Below are positions 25,370-33,371 of a stretch of DNA of 64,000 bases, in pieces. A model generated the notes under the pieces. That model was not told the DNA's origin and made no database searches. It was given only the letters and a program-made list of their open reading frames with translations. The stretch's first letter is position 1. Every line of letters begins with the position of its first letter. The DNA is from JACRLW01 sp046349595 (lineage in GTDB: Bacteria; Planctomycetota; UBA1135; UBA2386), in contig JAXMCA010000001.1 of NCBI GenBank assembly GCA_046349595.1, positions 248,001 to 312,000 of the forward strand, written 5' to 3'. Position numbers and translations under genes: made by a program.

Positions 25370-27715
25370 ATGACACCCGTAGTCCTCGCCGCCCTGCTCT
25401 TCCCCCTGTGGACCGCCACGTCCGTCGCCCAGGACTCGACGGCGGTCGCCGACGCGACGCTGGAGCACGCCTTCGCGGCGGCCGGCGATCACGGCGCCGC
25501 GTTGCGTGCCGCACACGCCGCGCTGAGCGCGACCGAGCAACCGGTGTTCCGCTACCTGCTGTGCGGCATGCCGAGCGGCGACCTCGCCTCGCTCGATGCC
25601 GCGTTCCTCGTCGGCGAGGTGCGTCTCGCGCTCGAGGCGCGCGCCGCCGCGCCGTGGGGCGAGCAACTCCCCGACGAGGTCTTCCTCGACGCGGTGTTGC
25701 CCTACGCGCACGTCACCGAGAAGCGCGAGCCCTGGCGCGTCGATCTCCGTGCACGCTGCCTGCCGATGATCGAGGGCTGCACGACACCCGGCGAGGCGGC
25801 GCGGCGCATCAATGAGCGCCTGTTCCGCGAGGTCGGCGTGCGCTACTCGACCACGCGTCGTCGCGCCGACCAGAGCCCGTCCGAGTCGATCGAGCAGGGT
25901 GTCGCCTCGTGCACCGGACTGTCGATCCTGCTCGCCGACGCCTGCCGCTCGGTCGGCGTGCCGGCGCGGCTCGCCGGCATCGCGGAGTGGCCCGGCAAGA
26001 GCGGCAACCACACCTGGGTCGAGGTGTGGGACCTCGACGGCTGGCACTTCGTCGGCGCCGCCGAACCCGACCCGAAGGGACTCGACCGCGCGTGGTTCGT
26101 CGGCGATGCGCAGAAGGCGGTGCCCGGCGATCCCCGCCACGGCATCTGGGCGCTGACCTGGCGCCCGACGCCCTATCGCTTCCCCCTGGTGTGGGCGCGT
26201 GGCGACGGCGCTCATGCGGTCGACGTCACGTTGCGCTATCTGCCGAAGGAGTCGACTGCGGCGCACGCCGCACGGCTCGAGATCGACGTCGTCGACGGCG
26301 AGAAGGGGCCGCGCGTCCCGGCGCGCATCGAGATCCTCGAACTCGGCGAAGACGCGGCGGCCCGACTGATCGCGCGCGGCGTCGCCCGCGACGAGCGTGC
26401 CGACACCAACGACCACCTCGGATTCGACGTGCGTGAAGGGAAGCGCGTGCGCGTGCACGTCACCTTCGGTACGCGTGCCGTCGACGTCGAGGTCGGACCG
26501 ACGACGGCCGAGGTGCTGCGCAAGGTGGTGACCCTGCCGTCGGGAGCGGAGGGTGAGTCCGGCTTCCGTGCCGCGGCCACCGCGTTCTTCGCGGCGAAGG
26601 ACGAGGATCGCGCGAAGGTCGCGTTTCCGGGCGAGGCCGATCGCTTCGTCGATGCGCACGAGGCGGAGGCACGCGCGATCGTCGACGCGATCTGGCGCGC
26701 CGCCCCGCTGTGGGACGAGGCGCGCAACGAGTTCGAGGCCGATCTCGTGAAGACGGCCGATCGCCAGAGCGCCTACACGCAGAAGACCGTCGGCGAACGC
26801 GGTCCCGCCGGCTTTGCGCTGGTCATCGCGATGCACGGCGGCGGCGGTGTGCCGAAGGAGGTCAACGACTCGCAGTGGCGGCACATGCAGATCTACTACA
26901 AGGATCACCCCGAGGCCGGCGGCTACCGCTACGTCGCGCTGCGCGCGCCGAACGACGCCTGGAACGGGTTCTACGACGACGCGATCGCGCCGCTGGTCGA
27001 GCGCCTGATCCGCAACTTCGTGCTGTTCGGCGACGTCGATCCCGATCGGGTCTACGCGATCGGCTACTCGCACGGCGGCTACGGCGCGTTCGTCCTCGGA
27101 CCGAAGATCCCCGACCGCTTCGCGGCGGTGCACGCCTCGGCGTCGGCGCCGAGCGACGGCGAGACCCTGGCCTGCAACCTGCGCAACCTGCACTTCTCCT
27201 TCATGGTCGGCGGCAAGGACACCGCCTACGGCCGCCTCGATCGCTGCAATGCCTTCGACGCCCTGGTGAAGTCGCTGCGCGAGAAGGACCCGGAGGGCTA
27301 CCCGGTCGAGTACCGCATGATCGAGGGCAATCCGCACACCGGACTCCCCGACCGTGACATCCTTCCGGAACTGCTGAGACAGCGCCGCGACCCGGTGCCG
27401 AGCGCGCTGACCTGGCAACCGTCCGACGGCGTCCTCCACGACCAGTTCTGGCTCCACGTCGACGCTCCCGCCGACGCGCAGCACTTCGACCTGCGCTTCG
27501 AAGGCGACCGACTGCTCGTCACCGCACCCGAGGGCCTCGCGCTCGACGTCGGCTTGGACCACCGTCTGCTGGGCTCGCTCCGCAGCATCGACCTTCTGCG
27601 CGACGGCAAGACCACGCACCTCGACTACGCGCCGAGTGCGCGCACGTTGTGCAGCGAGACCTTGCGTCGCGGGGACGCATCACTGGCGTTCCCGATGCGG
27701 GCCGCGTCCCGCTAG
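25370..27715 (+). CDS. secreted transglutaminase-like domain fused to an alpha/beta esterase
   Basis: 781 residues with a signal peptide (VVLAALLFPLWTATSVAQ). Residues about 150-235 are a transglutaminase-like core: QGVASCTGLSILLADACRSVG (Cys about 181), GNHTWVEVWDLDGWHFV (His about 214) and a following AAEPDPKG. After a beta-rich linker, residues about 475-670 form an esterase/PHB-depolymerase-like alpha/beta hydrolase: FALVIAMHGGGGVPKE, IGYSHGGYGAFVLG (nucleophile Ser about 567) and GNPHTGLPDRD (catalytic His). A C-terminal beta domain closes the protein. The combination suggests degradation of peptide- or ester-linked extracellular polymers (inference). The upstream in-frame extension is not favoured because the signal peptide begins at 25370. 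Confidence 0.75.
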   Translation: MTPVVLAALLFPLWTATSVAQDSTAVADATLEHAFAAAGDHGAALRAAHAALSATEQPVFRYLLCGMPSGDLASLDAAFLVGEVRLALEARAAAPWGEQLPDEVFLDAVLPYAHVTEKREPWRVDLRARCLPMIEGCTTPGEAARRINERLFREVGVRYSTTRRRADQSPSESIEQGVASCTGLSILLADACRSVGVPARLAGIAEWPGKSGNHTWVEVWDLDGWHFVGAAEPDPKGLDRAWFVGDAQKAVPGDPRHGIWALTWRPTPYRFPLVWARGDGAHAVDVTLRYLPKESTAAHAARLEIDVVDGEKGPRVPARIEILELGEDAAARLIARGVARDERADTNDHLGFDVREGKRVRVHVTFGTRAVDVEVGPTTAEVLRKVVTLPSGAEGESGFRAAATAFFAAKDEDRAKVAFPGEADRFVDAHEAEARAIVDAIWRAAPLWDEARNEFEADLVKTADRQSAYTQKTVGERGPAGFALVIAMHGGGGVPKEVNDSQWRHMQIYYKDHPEAGGYRYVALRAPNDAWNGFYDDAIAPLVERLIRNFVLFGDVDPDRVYAIGYSHGGYGAFVLGPKIPDRFAAVHASASAPSDGETLACNLRNLHFSFMVGGKDTAYGRLDRCNAFDALVKSLREKDPEGYPVEYRMIEGNPHTGLPDRDILPELLRQRRDPVPSALTWQPSDGVLHDQFWLHVDAPADAQHFDLRFEGDRLLVTAPEGLALDVGLDHRLLGSLRSIDLLRDGKTTHLDYAPSARTLCSETLRRGDASLAFPMRAASR

Positions 27716-27821
27716 GAGCCCGAGAAGGAATCCATGACACGGGCTCTCAGATGCTCACTGGTGGCCGCATGCGCAGCCGCGCAGAGTTCGAGAGACCAAT
27801 TGTCTCTCGAGCTCTGAGTCA
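27716..27821. repeat. modular hairpin repeat, copy 1 (basic form)
   Basis: Fills the whole gap between two convergent genes. Three stems: h1 GAGCCCG / CGGGCTC (27716-27722 and 27740-27746) around a loop with AATCCATGA; h2 GGCCGC-ATGC-GCAGCC, one mismatch (27763-27778); h3 arms 27782-27796 and 27802-27816, 15 positions with one G-T pair. Copies 2 (31.1 kb) and 3 (33.2 kb) share the same h1 loop, the TGGTGGCCGCATGCGC block and h3 with compensating changes. It may serve as a bidirectional terminator; its origin may be REP- or MITE-like. Confidence 0.85.
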
Positions 27822-29279
27822 TCAGCGCGCGCCGGGCTCCAGCGCCGCGATCGCGCGCGAGCGCCAGTCGCCGATCCAGGTGCCGGGATACAGCACCAGC
27901 AGCACCGCGAGGAACTCGAGGCGGCCGAGCAGCATGTCGGCCATCAGCAGCGCCTGCAGGCGTGGCGAGAGTTCGGCGAGAGGGGCGCCGGTCGAGAAGG
28001 CGCAGTTGGAGGTCGCGGCGACGACGGTGACCAGGGCGTCGAGCGGGTCCTTGGCCGCGAACACGAAGGGCAGCCACGACAGCAACACGGTGACGAAGAA
28101 CAGCACCACGACGAGCAGGACGCGGCGGACGGCTTCCTCGTCGAAGCGCACGCCGGCGACGCGGAGGTCGAGCACGGCGTCGCGACGCAACGCGGAGCGC
28201 ACGACGAAGCGACGGATCGCGGCGATCAGGATCAGGAGCCGCAGCAGCTTCATGCCACCGGTTGTCGATCCGAATGCTCCGCCGCAGGCCATGGTGACGC
28301 ACATCGCGAGCTTGGAGCTCGGATCGAGAGAGTTGGGCGGCAGCGGCGCGAGGCCGAGCGTGGTCTGAGCGCTGACGGCGAGGCTCGCGGCGTCCCAGCG
28401 CGTCGCGCCGCTCTCGAAGGCGCCGAAGTGGTTCATCGACGCGGCGACGAACACGGTGGCGAAGCCGAGCACGCCGAGTCCGGCCAGACCCTGCCAGCGC
28501 GCGAGGCGACGCTCGTCGGCGTCGGCTGCACCGCTGAGCCAGATCAGGGGCACGGACCCGAGCAACGCGCCGCAGAGGATCGCGATGCGGGCGGCGGGGA
28601 TCAGGTCGGTGAGCCCGCGGGGATCCGGCGCCATGCCGCCGGTGGACACCGCCGAGAACGCGTGCAGCAGCGCGCGGAGCGCGGGCAGCCCGGCGGTCAT
28701 CAGCGCCAAGGTGGTGAGTGCGGTCAGCGCGAGGTAGGCGGTGCCGATGCGGCGCAGGCGACCGCGCAGCGACGGCATGGCCTGCGGCGAGAGGTCCACG
28801 CTCGCACCGGGGGGAAGCAGCACGCTCACCGCGAGCGCGACGGCCGTCAGACCTCCGATCCACGCCAGCCACGAGCGCGCGAACAACAGGGCGGGGGCGG
28901 CGCCGTCGGCATCCATCACCGACAGCCCCGTGGTGGTGAAGGCGGAGATCGACTCGAACAGGGCTCCGCGCAGATCGAGACGTGGGTGCGTCGCGAGCGG
29001 CAGGGTCATGCCGAGCGGAACCAGCAGGTAGAGCAAGGTGGCGGCGACGCGGGCCTCGCTGCGCCGCACACCGCTGGGACGCGCGCCACGGCAGATCCAT
29101 GCGATCAGCAGGAAGAAGGCCGCCGCGGTGCCGCCGCGCGTGGCGAAGGGCAGATCGCCTGCGCCGAGCGCGAAGATCGCCGGTGCCGCGAGGATGATGG
29201 CCGTCGGCCACGCGGCGAGACCGAGCAATGCGCGGACCACGGACGGTCGGATCGGTTCGCGCAGCGCGCCTTCGGTCAT
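27822..29279 (-). CDS. trkH: TrkH/KtrB family potassium transporter subunit
   Basis: About 485 residues with ten or more membrane segments and the four-pore-loop design of TrkH/KtrB: FESISAFTTTGLSV, LHAFSAVSTGGMAP, GGAFGSTTGGMKLLRLLIL and ATSNCAFSTGAPL, ending with the GRLEFLAVLLVLYP helix. The glycines in the pore loops select K+. TrkH works with a cytoplasmic TrkA/KtrA gating ring, which is not in this window. Start uncertain: ATGs at 29279, 29288 and 29321 are in frame. It is divergent from a histidine kinase/response regulator pair whose first start is 94 bp away, so that pair may regulate it (inference). Confidence 0.9.
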   Translation of the reverse strand: MTEGALREPIRPSVVRALLGLAAWPTAIILAAPAIFALGAGDLPFATRGGTAAAFFLLIAWICRGARPSGVRRSEARVAATLLYLLVPLGMTLPLATHPRLDLRGALFESISAFTTTGLSVMDADGAAPALLFARSWLAWIGGLTAVALAVSVLLPPGASVDLSPQAMPSLRGRLRRIGTAYLALTALTTLALMTAGLPALRALLHAFSAVSTGGMAPDPRGLTDLIPAARIAILCGALLGSVPLIWLSGAADADERRLARWQGLAGLGVLGFATVFVAASMNHFGAFESGATRWDAASLAVSAQTTLGLAPLPPNSLDPSSKLAMCVTMACGGAFGSTTGGMKLLRLLILIAAIRRFVVRSALRRDAVLDLRVAGVRFDEEAVRRVLLVVVLFFVTVLLSWLPFVFAAKDPLDALVTVVAATSNCAFSTGAPLAELSPRLQALLMADMLLGRLEFLAVLLVLYPGTWIGDWRSRAIAALEPGAR

Positions 29280-29359
29280 CACCTGCATTGGAGCGGGCCG
29301 GCCGACCGCGCACCAGTTCATGACCGGGCTCGCGTCTCACCTCCGGATCGGTCGCTGGT

Positions 29360-29365
29360 TACGCT
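29360..29365 (+). promoter_or_regulatory. -10-like TACGCT before the histidine kinase
   Basis: TACGCT is followed by 7 nt and the GTG start at 29373, the tightest of the six similar arrangements. A leaderless transcript is likely. Confidence 0.45.
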
Positions 29366-29372
29366 TCGGCCC

Positions 29373-30347
29373 GTGCGCAGCTCCGTGGTCTTCGGCGTCG
29401 TCCTCTCCCTGTCGATGCTGCTGCTCGCCTGGTGGGTGACCTTCCAGGTCCGCGAATCGAACGAACTCGAGCGGGCCGGGACGGCGCTCATCGCGGAGGA
29501 CATCGACGGCGCCGCGCGCGCCTTCGGTGCCGATGACCGCCACGGACTCGCGGCCTTGGCCAGATCGCGGCGGCGGATGTTCTTCAGCGAGGCAGCGGTC
29601 TTCGCCGGGGTGTTGTTCGCGACCGGACTGCTGTTCGTCGCCAGCAAACGGGTGGAGCGGCGGGTGCTGCAGAGCCACGCGCGGTTCCTCGCCGGCGCGA
29701 CGCATGAGCTGAAGACTCCGCTCGCCACCATTCGGCTCGGGCTGGAGTCGATCGCCGATCCGCGGGTCGCCGCGGCGGCGCGTGAGCGCTATCTGCGCGC
29801 GATGATCGGCGAGACCGATCGCCTCGAGCGCGGTCTGTCGAACCTGCTCGAGACGGCCGCCCTGCGTGCGGAGGGTGCGATGGTGCATCCGCGACCCGGT
29901 GATCTCGCCGATGATCTGCGCTCCGCGGTCGAGGAACTGCAGGCGCGTGCCGACGCGGCGGGCGTGAAGCTGCTCGGCGAGATCGACGGCAGCGTCACGC
30001 TGGCGCGCGATCCCAAGGCGGTCCGACTCGTGCTGCACAACCTGCTCGACAATGCCGTGAAGTTCTCACCGCGCGACGCCACGGTGCGCGTCGCGCTGCG
30101 CCCCGGCAGCGAGCGTGTCGAAGTGGTCGTCGCGGACTCCGGCGCCGGGATCCCCCCGGCCGACCTGAGGCGCGTCTTCGAGCCGTTCTGGCGCGGTGAG
30201 GGCTCGGCCGGCGGCGCCGGGCTCGGGCTGCACCTCGCACGCGAATTGGCGCGGGCTCACGGCGGCGACGTCGAGGCCCACAGCGCAGGCACCGGGCAGG
30301 GGGCGACCTTCGTGTTCTGGCTGCCGCGGAGGGAGATCGCATCGTGA
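29373..30347 (+). CDS. membrane sensor histidine kinase
   Basis: 324 residues from a GTG start. Two membrane segments (VVFGVVLSLSMLLLAWWVTF and AAVFAGVLFATGLLFVAS) bracket a short periplasmic domain of about 45 residues. HisKA: GATHELKTPLATIRLGLES, phospho-acceptor His about 111. HATPase_c: N box LHNLLDNAVKFSP, G1 DSGAGIPP, F box FEPFWRG, G2 GGAGLGLHLARE. It would autophosphorylate and pass the phosphate to the response regulator, whose GTG start overlaps this stop by 4 bp (GTGA). Signal unknown; it is divergent from trkH. Confidence 0.92.
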   Translation: MRSSVVFGVVLSLSMLLLAWWVTFQVRESNELERAGTALIAEDIDGAARAFGADDRHGLAALARSRRRMFFSEAAVFAGVLFATGLLFVASKRVERRVLQSHARFLAGATHELKTPLATIRLGLESIADPRVAAAARERYLRAMIGETDRLERGLSNLLETAALRAEGAMVHPRPGDLADDLRSAVEELQARADAAGVKLLGEIDGSVTLARDPKAVRLVLHNLLDNAVKFSPRDATVRVALRPGSERVEVVVADSGAGIPPADLRRVFEPFWRGEGSAGGAGLGLHLARELARAHGGDVEAHSAGTGQGATFVFWLPRREIAS

Positions 30348-31030
30348 GCCGTTCGATCCTGGTCGTCGAAGACGAAGGCCCGCTGGGCGAGATGGTGCGC
30401 GACAACCTCGCGCTGCACGGTCACGAGGTCGAGCTGGTGCGCGACGGCAAGGCAGCGCTCGATCGTCTCGATCGCGGCGGCATCGATCTCGTCGTGCTCG
30501 ACGTCATGCTCCCGCGCATCGACGGCTTCGAGGTGCTGCGTCAGCTCCGCGCTCGTGGTGACGAGGTGCCCGTACTGATCCTCTCCGCCAAGTCGCGCGA
30601 CGAGGACCGCATCCGGGGCTTGGAGCTCCGTGCCGACGACTACCTGACCAAGCCGTTCCACCTGCGCGAGCTCCTGCTCCGCGTCGATGCCCTGTTGCGC
30701 CGCGCGTCGGTGAAGCCGGTCGAGATCGACGAACTCGTCCTCGGCGGCTGTCGCATCGACCTGCGTGCGATGCGCGCGACCACCGCGCGCGGAGAGCAGG
30801 AAGAACTCACGGCGACGGAGACGCGACTCCTCCGTCTGCTCGCCGCGCGTCCCGGTCAGGTCGTGGCGCGTGCCGAGATCGTGCGCTTGCTGTTCGGACC
30901 GGCCACGCCGTCGACGACTCGCACGCTGGACAATCTCGTGCTGCGACTGCGCAAGCTGCTCGAGGCCGACGCCGCGGAGCCCGAGCACCTGCACACGGTG
31001 CGCGGGGTCGGACTGCGGCTCGACCCCTGA
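30344..31030 (+). CDS. OmpR/PhoB-family response regulator
   Basis: 228 residues. Receiver domain (1-120): acidic pocket VVEDEGP, phospho-acceptor Asp about 53 in LVVLDVMLPRIDG, and Lys about 103 in YLTKPF. The C-terminal winged helix (about 130-225) has LTATETRLLRLLAARPGQVV, TRTLDNLVLRLRKLLE and the closing HTVRGVGLRLDP. It is a DNA-binding transcription factor controlled by the kinase just upstream, with which it shares a 4-bp GTGA overlap. Possible target: the divergent trkH or this operon itself (inference). Confidence 0.93.
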   Translation: MSRSILVVEDEGPLGEMVRDNLALHGHEVELVRDGKAALDRLDRGGIDLVVLDVMLPRIDGFEVLRQLRARGDEVPVLILSAKSRDEDRIRGLELRADDYLTKPFHLRELLLRVDALLRRASVKPVEIDELVLGGCRIDLRAMRATTARGEQEELTATETRLLRLLAARPGQVVARAEIVRLLFGPATPSTTRTLDNLVLRLRKLLEADAAEPEHLHTVRGVGLRLDP

Positions 31031-31287
31031 TCCACTACTCTTCAGGATTCGCGCGGCACGCGCGGATTCTCCTGAGCAGTAGATGCCAGCAGGACCGACA
31101 GCGCGGCCGAGTGCCTCGGGGTGCGGTGAGCGAAGCGAGCCGCACCCCTTCGGTTGCGGCAGGAGGCCGCGCTGTGAGCCCGAGACGCAATCCATGATCC
31201 GGGCATCTCAGATGCGTGCTGGTGGCCGCATGCGCGGCCACTCAGAGCGCGAGAGACCAATTGTCCCTCGCGCTCTGAGTGCCGCAC
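31031..31287. repeat. modular hairpin repeat, copy 2 (accessory module on the left)
   Basis: Fills the convergent gap between the response regulator and the acid phosphatase. Module a (31034-31082) is an imperfect hairpin with CTACT / AGTAG ends. Module b (about 31098-31177) has outer arms ACAGCGCGGCC / GGCCGCGCTGT and inner arms GGGTGCGG / CCGCACCC. The basic element follows: h1 GCCCG / CGGGC, h2 TGGCCGC-ATGC-GCGGCCA (31223-31240) and h3, a perfect 14-bp stem (31240-31253 with 31267-31280). Reverse-complemented, 31081-31178 matches copy 3 with no difference that I could see. Confidence 0.88.
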
Positions 31288-32226
31288 TCACTTGCCGGCG
31301 AGCGGCTTGCGGAGCAGCAGCGGTGCGAAGTCGATCGACGGGGTGCCCGGCTCCGGCGATGGGATCGCGTTGGCCTGCAGCTTCGCGACGTCGAGCCAGG
31401 AGCCGTACATCACGTTCGGCAGCACGAACCAACGCGTACCGAACCAGTCGGCGAAGTCGTCGACACGGTCGCTCCGCTCCTGCTCGAGTGCCTTGCCGTG
31501 CGCGCCGCGGATCTCCGCGGCGGCCCTCGACGTCGCGGGGTCCGGCCTGACGCCGGACATGAAATCGCCGAGGTCGTCCCCGAACAGCATCAGGATGCGG
31601 TGGCTCTGCGCGACGAAGGCGCGACGCGTGGTCTTGTCGGAGCCGAAGGACTCGCGCTCGTGCAGGGTGAGCACCACGTCGGTGTCGCCGTCGTCCTGCA
31701 GCGGGAACCCGAGGCGTGCGAGGTTGGCGCGTGTCTCGGGCTCGAGTTCGTGGTCGCGGTTGGTGACGTAGTAGATCGTGACGCCGAGCTGCGCGGCCTG
31801 GGTCAGGAACTCGACGGCGCCGGGGAGCGGGGACGCCTGCTTCTCGCGCACCCACGGGCCCCAGGTCTTCTCCGCGTCGAAGGCGGCACCGGTCGCGCAC
31901 AGCCGGACCTGATGGGGGGAGTTGTCGAGCACCGTCTCGTCGACGTCGACGATGATCGCCGTGGGCAGCGAGTCCATGTCCTTCATCCCGCTCTGCTCGA
32001 GCGCCGCGGTCCAGGTCGGATCGTTCCGTGCGTCGTTCAGCACCGTGCGCGCGGCGTTGAAGACCAGACGGCACAGCGCGCGGCGTTCGGCCGCGTGCTG
32101 GGTCCAGATCAGCGCCTGCAGCGCCGGATCCCGTCCGGGATCGGCGGTCGGCGCCTGCGCCGTCAGCGGGACGCAGGATGCGAGGGAGGCGCCGAAGATG
32201 GTGAACAGGATCGGGCGATGGAGCAT
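31288..32226 (-). CDS. HAD-type acid phosphatase, lipoprotein (class B / e(P4)-like)
   Basis: A 312-residue exported phosphatase. The lipoprotein signal ends FTIFGASLASC. The HAD acid phosphatase (class B family) domain starts with motif I IIVDVDETVLDNSPHQ (nucleophile Asp and acid/base Asp), then TIYYVTNRDHELEPETR (motif II Thr/Asn) and ILMLFGDDLGDFM (motif IV acidic pair). Relatives such as e(P4) remove phosphate from nucleotides at the cell surface and so help uptake of nucleosides or NAD. The ATG at 32226 was chosen because AGAAGGA lies about 8 nt upstream and the lipobox is correctly placed. A TACCCT -10-like element lies further upstream. Confidence 0.9.
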   Translation of the reverse strand: MLHRPILFTIFGASLASCVPLTAQAPTADPGRDPALQALIWTQHAAERRALCRLVFNAARTVLNDARNDPTWTAALEQSGMKDMDSLPTAIIVDVDETVLDNSPHQVRLCATGAAFDAEKTWGPWVREKQASPLPGAVEFLTQAAQLGVTIYYVTNRDHELEPETRANLARLGFPLQDDGDTDVVLTLHERESFGSDKTTRRAFVAQSHRILMLFGDDLGDFMSGVRPDPATSRAAAEIRGAHGKALEQERSDRVDDFADWFGTRWFVLPNVMYGSWLDVAKLQANAIPSPEPGTPSIDFAPLLLRKPLAGK

Positions 32227-32318
32227 GGAGGGGGTCCTTCTGCGACGAGCGCGGCGAGGGTAGCTCGCCCGTCGTACGGCTTGCAAGCAGGTCGACCGGC
32301 TGCTGTCGTAGCCAGCGC

Positions 32319-33104
32319 ATGCGCGTCATCGAGTGTGTCTCCGCCGACGAAGCTGCCGACCTGGTCGCAGGAGAGATCCTCCGCGCCCTGTCCCACAAGC
32401 CGGGCCTCGTTCTCGGTCTGGCGACGGGATCGACGCCGATCGGCGTCTACCAGCGTCTGGTTGCCGCCGCGCGGTCGGGCAAGGCGGATTTCTCGAGGGT
32501 CCGCACCTTCAACCTGGACGAGTACGTGGGCCTGTCCGCCGATCATCCGCAGAGTTATCGCTACTTCATGCGGCAGCACCTCTTCGATGCGCTGCGCCTG
32601 CCGCTGCACCACGTGCACTTCCCCCCCGTCGACGGCAAGGACATCGCCACGGCCTGTCGGCAGTACGAGAAGGCGATCCACGATGCGGGCGGTATCGACA
32701 TCCAGTTGCTGGGGATCGGCAGCAACGGCCACATCGGCTTCAACGAACCGACTTCGTCACTGGCATCGCGCACGCGTGTGAAGACGCTCACCGACAAGAC
32801 GCTCGCCGACAACGCGCGGTTCTACACCGATGGCGAGACGCAGCCGCAGCTCGCGACCACGATGGGAGTCGGCACGATCCTCGAGGCGCGGCACATCCTG
32901 CTCCAGTCCTTCGGCCAGAAGAAGGCGCAGGCGATCCACGCGGCCGTCGAGGGTCCCGTGTCGAGCTTCTGGCCGGCGAGCGCGCTCCAGCTCCATCCCG
33001 ACGTGACCTTCTTCGTCGACGCGGAGTCCGCGTCGCTCCTCACCATGCGGGACTACTACCGCCGCGTGCGCGAGAACGAGCTGCGTCTGCGCGGCGGGCA
33101 CTGA
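32319..33104 (+). CDS. nagB: glucosamine-6-phosphate deaminase
   Basis: A 261-residue cytosolic enzyme that converts glucosamine-6-phosphate to fructose-6-phosphate and ammonia. Family blocks are complete: LGLATGSTPIGVYQRLV (phosphate binding), VRTFNLDEYVGL (catalytic Asp), HPQSYRYFMRQHLF, LLGIGSNGHIGFNEP (His/Asn/Glu site) and TMGVGTILEARHI. Length is normal for NagB (about 260-270). It stands alone, without nagA next to it. It would feed amino sugars from cell wall or chitin breakdown into glycolysis. Confidence 0.95.
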   Translation: MRVIECVSADEAADLVAGEILRALSHKPGLVLGLATGSTPIGVYQRLVAAARSGKADFSRVRTFNLDEYVGLSADHPQSYRYFMRQHLFDALRLPLHHVHFPPVDGKDIATACRQYEKAIHDAGGIDIQLLGIGSNGHIGFNEPTSSLASRTRVKTLTDKTLADNARFYTDGETQPQLATTMGVGTILEARHILLQSFGQKKAQAIHAAVEGPVSSFWPASALQLHPDVTFFVDAESASLLTMRDYYRRVRENELRLRGGH

Positions 33105-33371
33105 GCGCCCGACACACAATCCATGTACGGGCTCACAGCGCGGCCTCCTGCCGCAACCGAAGGGGTGCGGCTCGCTTCGCTCACCGCACCCCGAGGCACT
33201 CGGCCGCGCTGTCGGTCCTGCTGGCATCTACTGCTCACGAGAATCCGCGCGTGCCGCGCGAATCCTCCAGAGCAGTAGATCAGATGCTTGCTGGTGGCCG
33301 CATGCGCGGCCACGCAGAGCTCGAGAGACCAACGATCTCTCGAGCTCTGAGCGCCCGCCGCCGTCGCGCCC
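33105..33371. repeat. modular hairpin repeat, copy 3 (accessory module inverted inside h1-h2)
   Basis: Fills the convergent gap between nagB and the subtilase. h1 is GCCCG / CGGGC with AATCCATG in the loop. Then comes the b+a module in opposite orientation to copy 2 (33131-33280), then h2 TGGCCGC-ATGC-GCGGCCA and h3, a perfect 14-bp stem (33315-33328 with 33336-33349). In both copies 2 and 3 the module abuts the h1 arm GAGCCCG in the same relative orientation, although it lies on opposite sides of h1. Confidence 0.88.

Noticed and set aside
27716..33371. CRISPR array as explanation for the repeats
   Set aside because: Copies are kilobases apart, carry multi-stem structure, and no repeat-spacer periodicity or cas gene is present.
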